A program made the position numbers and the translations under genes. A DNA stretch of 47,490 nt from Flavobacteriales bacterium (GTDB lineage Bacteria; Bacteroidota; Bacteroidia; Flavobacteriales_D; Sanyastnellaceae), in NCBI GenBank assembly GCA_027491075.1, contig JAIXWX010000023.1, forward strand, positions 1-47,490, given 5' to 3'. The notes under the pieces were generated by a model. The model did no database searches and had not been told where the DNA came from. It was given only the letters and a program-made list of their open reading frames with translations. Below are positions 44,005 through 47,490 of this stretch, piece by piece (positions within the stretch are counted from its first letter, which is position 1; each line of letters begins with the position of its first letter).

Positions 44005-44012
44005 TATATTTG
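44005..44012 (+). promoter_or_regulatory. TATATTTG element 4 nt before the pepA ATG
   Basis: An exact TAnnTTTG match separated by 4 nt from the ATG at 44017. It likely drives pepA-pdxA. Confidence 0.6.
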
Positions 44013-44016
44013 CGGT

Positions 44017-45453
44017 ATGAATATTCAAACCGCAAAAAGCAATACCAAAGCAGCTGTAAGGGCCATTGTCATTTCTAAAAGAAATGTTGCCGATACCAAA
44101 GGACTTACAAAAGAAGAGTTGGCCTATTTGATATCCGAAGCAGGTCAATTCAAGGATGTAGTTCAGATTCAACGTGCAGGTGAACTTACGCGCTATATTT
44201 TAATTGATCCAGATCTACACGATGCCGAGATGATCGAGATGTGGCGTGCGAAAGGAAAAGATCTACAAGCTCTAGCCAATGGAGCCAGCACCGATAAGCT
44301 GATCATCGTCAATGAAACAAAAAATAAACATGTTTCCCTTGCCCTCGCAGAAGGTGCTGCTTTGAGCAATTATCAGTTTTTAAAATACTTCAGAGACAAG
44401 AAGAATAAATCCAACTCCTTGGATAAAATATTCGTTCGTGACAACAATCTAAAAGATGCGGAAATAGAAGAATTGATGCGTGTCGTTTCTGCCACTATGA
44501 TGGCACGCGACCTCATCAATGAGCCCGTGTCTTATCTTACCGCTGTGCAGTTTGGAAAAGAGATGCAAAAAGCAGGGAAAGCACATGGATTCTCTGTGAA
44601 GGTGTTGCAGAAAAAAGAAATAGAAGCGCTTAAAATGGGTGGCTTATTGGGGGTAAACAAAGGAAGTATTGACCCTCCCACTTTTACCGTGATGGAATAC
44701 AAACCGAAAGGCGCCAAGAATAAAAAGCCGCTGGTTTTAGTAGGAAAAGGAGTTGTATTTGATACCGGAGGACTCAGTTTAAAACCTACCCCTGGTTCTA
44801 TGGATGAAATGAAATGCGATATGAGTGGCGGGGCAGCAGTTGTTGGTGCGATGTCGGCCATCGCATCCAATAAATTGCCGGTGCATGTCATTGGCCTTGT
44901 TCCAGCAACCGACAATCGACCAGGGATGAATGCTATATGTCCACAAGACATTATCACGATGCATGACGGTACGACCGTAGAGGTACTCAATACCGACGCG
45001 GAGGGAAGGTTATTGCTTGCAGATGCGCTGAGCTATGCCCAAAAATACAATCCAGAATTAGTCATCGATTTGGCCACGCTCACCGGAGCTGCGATGCGCG
45101 CAGTGGGATCCTATGCAAGCGCCGTCATGGGCACAGCAGATCAAAAAGTGATGGAACAATTGCAGAAGAGTGCTTTCGAAGTATGGGAGCGCGTGGTTCC
45201 ATTTCCACTTTGGAAAGAATACGGGGATGAAATGCGCAGTGATATCGCAGATTTAAAAAACCTAGGTGGGGCCAATGCCGGCCATATTAGCGCGGGTAAG
45301 TTCTTAGAACACTTCACTGCCTACCCCTGGATCCATATTGATATTGCAGGACCGGCATATACCAATTCTTCCCAGAGCTATCGTACAAAGGGAGGCGTAG
45401 GCGTAGGAGTGCGTATGCTCTATCATTTCATAAAAACGAATTACGCGAAGTAA
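44017..45453 (+). CDS. pepA: Leucyl aminopeptidase family M17
   Basis: A 478-residue cytosolic enzyme that removes N-terminal amino acids from peptides. The C-terminal M17 catalytic domain (about 160-478) holds the two-metal ligands and signature: GKGVVFDTGGLSLKP (245-259), MKCDMSGGAAVVGAM, VPATDNRPGMNAICPQDI and NTDAEGRLLLADALSYA (about 326-342). The N-terminal half is the less conserved macro-like domain. It starts right after a leaderless-type promoter element and is followed 1 nt later by pdxA. Confidence 0.93.
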   Translation: MNIQTAKSNTKAAVRAIVISKRNVADTKGLTKEELAYLISEAGQFKDVVQIQRAGELTRYILIDPDLHDAEMIEMWRAKGKDLQALANGASTDKLIIVNETKNKHVSLALAEGAALSNYQFLKYFRDKKNKSNSLDKIFVRDNNLKDAEIEELMRVVSATMMARDLINEPVSYLTAVQFGKEMQKAGKAHGFSVKVLQKKEIEALKMGGLLGVNKGSIDPPTFTVMEYKPKGAKNKKPLVLVGKGVVFDTGGLSLKPTPGSMDEMKCDMSGGAAVVGAMSAIASNKLPVHVIGLVPATDNRPGMNAICPQDIITMHDGTTVEVLNTDAEGRLLLADALSYAQKYNPELVIDLATLTGAAMRAVGSYASAVMGTADQKVMEQLQKSAFEVWERVVPFPLWKEYGDEMRSDIADLKNLGGANAGHISAGKFLEHFTAYPWIHIDIAGPAYTNSSQSYRTKGGVGVGVRMLYHFIKTNYAK

Positions 45454-45454
45454 A

Positions 45455-46534
45455 ATGTCAGAAAGAAAAGAAGATAAAGTACGTGTAGCCATTACGTGTG
45501 GAGACCCCGCCGGAATAGGCCTTGAAACCATCATGAAGGTTTTCGCCGACCCGAGGATGATAGAACACGTGACCCCCGTTATTTATGCCCATCCTGAAAT
45601 TGTCAAGCAGCATAAAAAAATAAATAATATCGAGGAGTTTCAATACAACTCCATCAATTCCGCTGCCGAGGCACTTCCTAAAAAAGTGAATCTCATCAAT
45701 ATTTGGAAAGATTTCAAAGGGACAATAGAACTAGGAAAGCCAAGCAAAGAAGCAGGAGAGTTCGCATTTAAAAGCTTAGAAGCAGCAGTGAATGATATTG
45801 CATCCAACAAAGTAGATGCCTTGGTCACTGCGCCAATTAATAAAGATACCATTCAAAGCAAGGACTTCAATTTCCCAGGACATACAGAGTATTTGGCAAA
45901 AATTGCAGGTACCGACAAGGTGCTGATGTTTTTGGTAAGCGACACACTCAAAGTCGGTATTGTCACTGGTCATGTTCCACTTAAAGATGTTGCAAGTCAA
46001 ATCACCAAGGAGCGCATTCATGAGAAATTGGCGCTCATGCAAGAAAGTTTGACGAAAGATTTTTCTATCAATAGGCCTCGTATTGCGGTGCTGGGTTTGA
46101 ACCCCCATGCTGGAGACAATGGTCTTTTAGGTACAGAAGAAAAAGAGATTATTTTACCAGCAGTGAGAGAAGCTTTTGAAAAAGGACAACTTGTTTTTGG
46201 CCCTTTTGGCGCCGACGGTTTCTTCGGTTCTGGTTTGTACAAGCAATATGATGCCGTACTGGCCATGTATCATGATCAAGGACTCGCCCCTTTCAAAACC
46301 ATTGCTTTCGACCATGGCGTGAATTTCACAGCCGGATTGCCCATTGTTCGCACATCCCCAGATCACGGAACAGCATACGACTTGGCAGGAAAAGGAATTG
46401 CAGATGAAAACTCACTTCGCGCAGCGATATTCGTGGCATGTGACGTTTACAAGACGAGAAAGGAGTTCAGAGAATACGGCCTAAATCCTCTTCAAAAACA
46501 AAACGTAAACGATAAAGACGATTATCGCGAGTAA
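45455..46534 (+). CDS. pdxA: 4-hydroxythreonine-4-phosphate dehydrogenase PdxA
   Basis: A 359-residue protein, the length seen in this phylum. The family motifs are intact: VRVAITCGDPAGIGLETI at the N-terminus (9-26), TAPINKDTIQ and FPGHTEYLA with the metal-binding His (about 126-145), LGLNPHAGDNGLLGTEE, AMYHDQGLAPFKTIAFDHGVNFTAGLPIVRTSPDHGTAYDLAGK. PdxA oxidises 4-phosphohydroxy-L-threonine in the DXP-dependent route to vitamin B6 (pyridoxal phosphate). No other pdx gene is in the window. It follows pepA by 1 nt and precedes rlmH. Confidence 0.96.
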   Translation: MSERKEDKVRVAITCGDPAGIGLETIMKVFADPRMIEHVTPVIYAHPEIVKQHKKINNIEEFQYNSINSAAEALPKKVNLINIWKDFKGTIELGKPSKEAGEFAFKSLEAAVNDIASNKVDALVTAPINKDTIQSKDFNFPGHTEYLAKIAGTDKVLMFLVSDTLKVGIVTGHVPLKDVASQITKERIHEKLALMQESLTKDFSINRPRIAVLGLNPHAGDNGLLGTEEKEIILPAVREAFEKGQLVFGPFGADGFFGSGLYKQYDAVLAMYHDQGLAPFKTIAFDHGVNFTAGLPIVRTSPDHGTAYDLAGKGIADENSLRAAIFVACDVYKTRKEFREYGLNPLQKQNVNDKDDYRE

Positions 46535-46551
46535 CCGAATAAATACTCGGT
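46534..46551. repeat. 18-bp palindrome, site 7 (pdxA/rlmH spacer)
   Basis: The sequence is ACCGAATAAATACTCGGT, one arm mismatch. It starts at the last base of the pdxA stop codon and is the only intergenic member of the family apart from site 8. Confidence 0.65.
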
Positions 46552-46555
46552 ATAA

Positions 46556-46573
46556 ACCGAATGAACATTCGAA
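46556..46573. repeat. 18-bp palindrome, site 8 (over the rlmH start codon)
   Basis: The sequence is ACCGAATGAACATTCGAA, two arm mismatches but a perfect CGAATG/CATTCG core around 2 nt. It spans the rlmH start codon and is exactly 22 nt from site 7. Confidence 0.55.
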
Positions 46574-47025
46574 TACTAACCATTGGAAAAATTTCAACTT
46601 CTTTTGTGAAAGAAGGAATTGCCCTTTATGCTAAAAGGTTGGCTCACTATGCACGAGTTGATGTAATAGAACTACCCGATGTCAAGCAAAAAGAAGCGGA
46701 CCTTCAAAAAGAAAAAGAAGGGGAGTTGTTCTTGAAACAGTTACGCCCAGAGGATTATGTTGTCTTATTGGATGAAAGAGGGGAAGCGTTGAGTTCACGG
46801 GAGTTTGCTCAAGTGCTTCAGAAGCGAATGAACAGCGGCGCAAAAGTTCTTTATGTATTGATTGGCGGTGCCTTTGGTTTTTCAAAAGAAGTATATGAAA
46901 GGTCAGATGCTCAATGGTCTCTTTCTAAGATGACCTTCAATCATGAGATGGCACGACTATTCTTATTGGAGCAATTGTATCGCGCCCACACGATACTCAA
47001 GGGAGAAAAATATCACAACGATTAG
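46561..47025 (+). CDS. rlmH: 23S rRNA (pseudouridine1915-N3)-methyltransferase RlmH
   Basis: A 154-residue SPOUT methyltransferase of normal length. Motifs: MNIRILTIGKI at the start, ELPDVKQK (about 37-44), YVVLLDERGEALSSREFA (about 66-83), the knot VLYVLIGGAFGFSKEVYE (about 99-116) with the SAM-binding G-G-A-x-G, and FNHEMARLFLLEQLYRAHTILKGEKYHN at the end. RlmH methylates pseudouridine 1915 in helix 69 of 23S rRNA. The start codon lies inside palindrome site 8. It converges on the next gene; the 22-bp gap contains no clear terminator. Confidence 0.96.
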   Translation: MNIRILTIGKISTSFVKEGIALYAKRLAHYARVDVIELPDVKQKEADLQKEKEGELFLKQLRPEDYVVLLDERGEALSSREFAQVLQKRMNSGAKVLYVLIGGAFGFSKEVYERSDAQWSLSKMTFNHEMARLFLLEQLYRAHTILKGEKYHND

Positions 47026-47047
47026 TTGTCAAAGGAGAGTATCCTCT

Positions 47048-47490
47048 TTACCGCGTCACCAACCCTTGAACACTATCAATCCAAAGATTACCTTGAGACA
47101 GGTGGATGAGGTATGTTCCTGCTGGCCAAGCGCTGGTGTTCATTTCAAAGTGGCCACGGTGAAGGATTTGTTCTATTGGAATCATTTGTTCAAACAGCAT
47201 TTTGCCATCTACCGAATAAACGTTCAGCCGGAAGTCTTCTGCTGAAAATTGACTACGGAAATGTTCTGGGAAAGTAAATTCCAATTTCATCCACGTATTC
47301 GCCGGGTTGGGAAATACCCTTACCGTTCCATCCAATCCAACGGCTTGTTCTTCCGCGTTCACCAGTTGACAACCCGGTTCCAAGCACCCGTATTCATCGG
47401 TTCTGAACAACCAAGGGGTGACCTGATTGTTGATCAAAGAAGCGCTGGTGTTGTCGATCCACCCCGTCACCAACAACCCACAATCCGACA
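47048..47490 (-). CDS. C-terminal part of a T9SS sorting-domain protein, partial
   Basis: The frame is open from the right edge to the stop at 47048 (about 147 codons in window). The visible N-terminal codons read S-D-C-G-L-L-V-T-G-W-I-D and have no plausible start, so the gene begins beyond the window. Residues about 65-142 of the visible part are a type A sorting domain (VRVFPNPANTWMKLEFTFPE ... VYSVDGKMLFEQMIP ... WPAGTYLIHLSQG). The catalytic or binding part is not visible, so its function is unknown. A weak copy of the palindrome (47211-47228, ACCGAATAAACGTTCAGC) lies in the sorting domain. Confidence 0.9.
   Translation of the reverse strand, partial: SDCGLLVTGWIDNTSASLINNQVTPWLFRTDEYGCLEPGCQLVNAEEQAVGLDGTVRVFPNPANTWMKLEFTFPEHFRSQFSAEDFRLNVYSVDGKMLFEQMIPIEQILHRGHFEMNTSAWPAGTYLIHLSQGNLWIDSVQGLVTR

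Noticed and set aside
46201-46235. CCGACGG...TCGG inside pdxA as a further palindrome copy
   Set aside because: It matches only the outer CCGA/TCGG; the inner arm bases and flanking A/T do not fit.

Overview
The window comes from a member of the Bacteroidota, most likely order Flavobacteriales. The evidence is a T9SS/gliding gene set (sprE/porW and gldH), at least seven secreted proteins ending in the type IX 'YPNP...' sorting domain, the ricT-gldH-tRNA-holB block, the M23/sprE/bactofilin/AtpZ block, DUF2490 and DUF3108 proteins, and promoter-like TAnnTTTG elements. I cannot name the genus. There is no sign of a prophage, IS element, integrase, CRISPR array or rRNA. The window looks like ordinary chromosome, densely packed, with no gene-free stretch longer than 300 bases.

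Layout. (1) 1-10.75 kb, minus strand: three large exported proteins. These are an open-ended adhesin-like protein that runs off the left edge, a choice-of-anchor I / phytase-like esterase fusion, and a delta-60 repeat protein. (2) 10.8-14.5 kb, minus: a small membrane protein, AtpZ, bactofilin and the T9SS lipoprotein SprE/PorW, divergent from an M23 peptidase at 14.6 kb. (3) 15.4-24.6 kb, minus: recO, an OmpA lipoprotein, then ricT-gldH-tRNA-Val-holB (tightly spaced, probably one transcript), a MORN/YwqK repeat protein, a small membrane protein and lepA. (4) 24.7-35.1 kb, plus: a DUF2490 protein, three exported hydrolase-type proteins with sorting domains, a RidA-family deaminase, a DUF3108 protein, a phosphoglucose/phosphomannose isomerase, lipB, a repeat-rich spacer, miaE and a GNAT acetyltransferase. 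(5) 35.1-39.1 kb, minus: kefF-like oxidoreductase, kefC-like antiporter and a sensor histidine kinase. (6) 39.2-47.0 kb, plus: a VWA protein with its AAA partner, a secreted M43 metalloprotease, leucyl aminopeptidase, pdxA and rlmH. Last comes the 3' end of one more T9SS cargo gene on the minus strand.

The gene content is housekeeping plus envelope and secretion functions: SprE, GldH and OmpA build or support the machinery that exports the sorting-domain proteins. No single locus looks like a new defence or biosynthetic system.

The most unusual signal is at DNA level. An 18-bp palindrome, ACCGAAT-N4-ATTCGGT, occurs seven times with no more than one arm mismatch (plus one weaker copy) in unrelated genes and in one spacer, often in pairs. 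By a simple base-frequency estimate about 0.01 such matches would be expected in this length. A second recurrent pattern is TAnnTTTG placed exactly 4 or 5 nt before the ATG of five plus-strand genes, which suggests leaderless transcripts. A REP-like palindromic cluster sits at the lipB/miaE junction.
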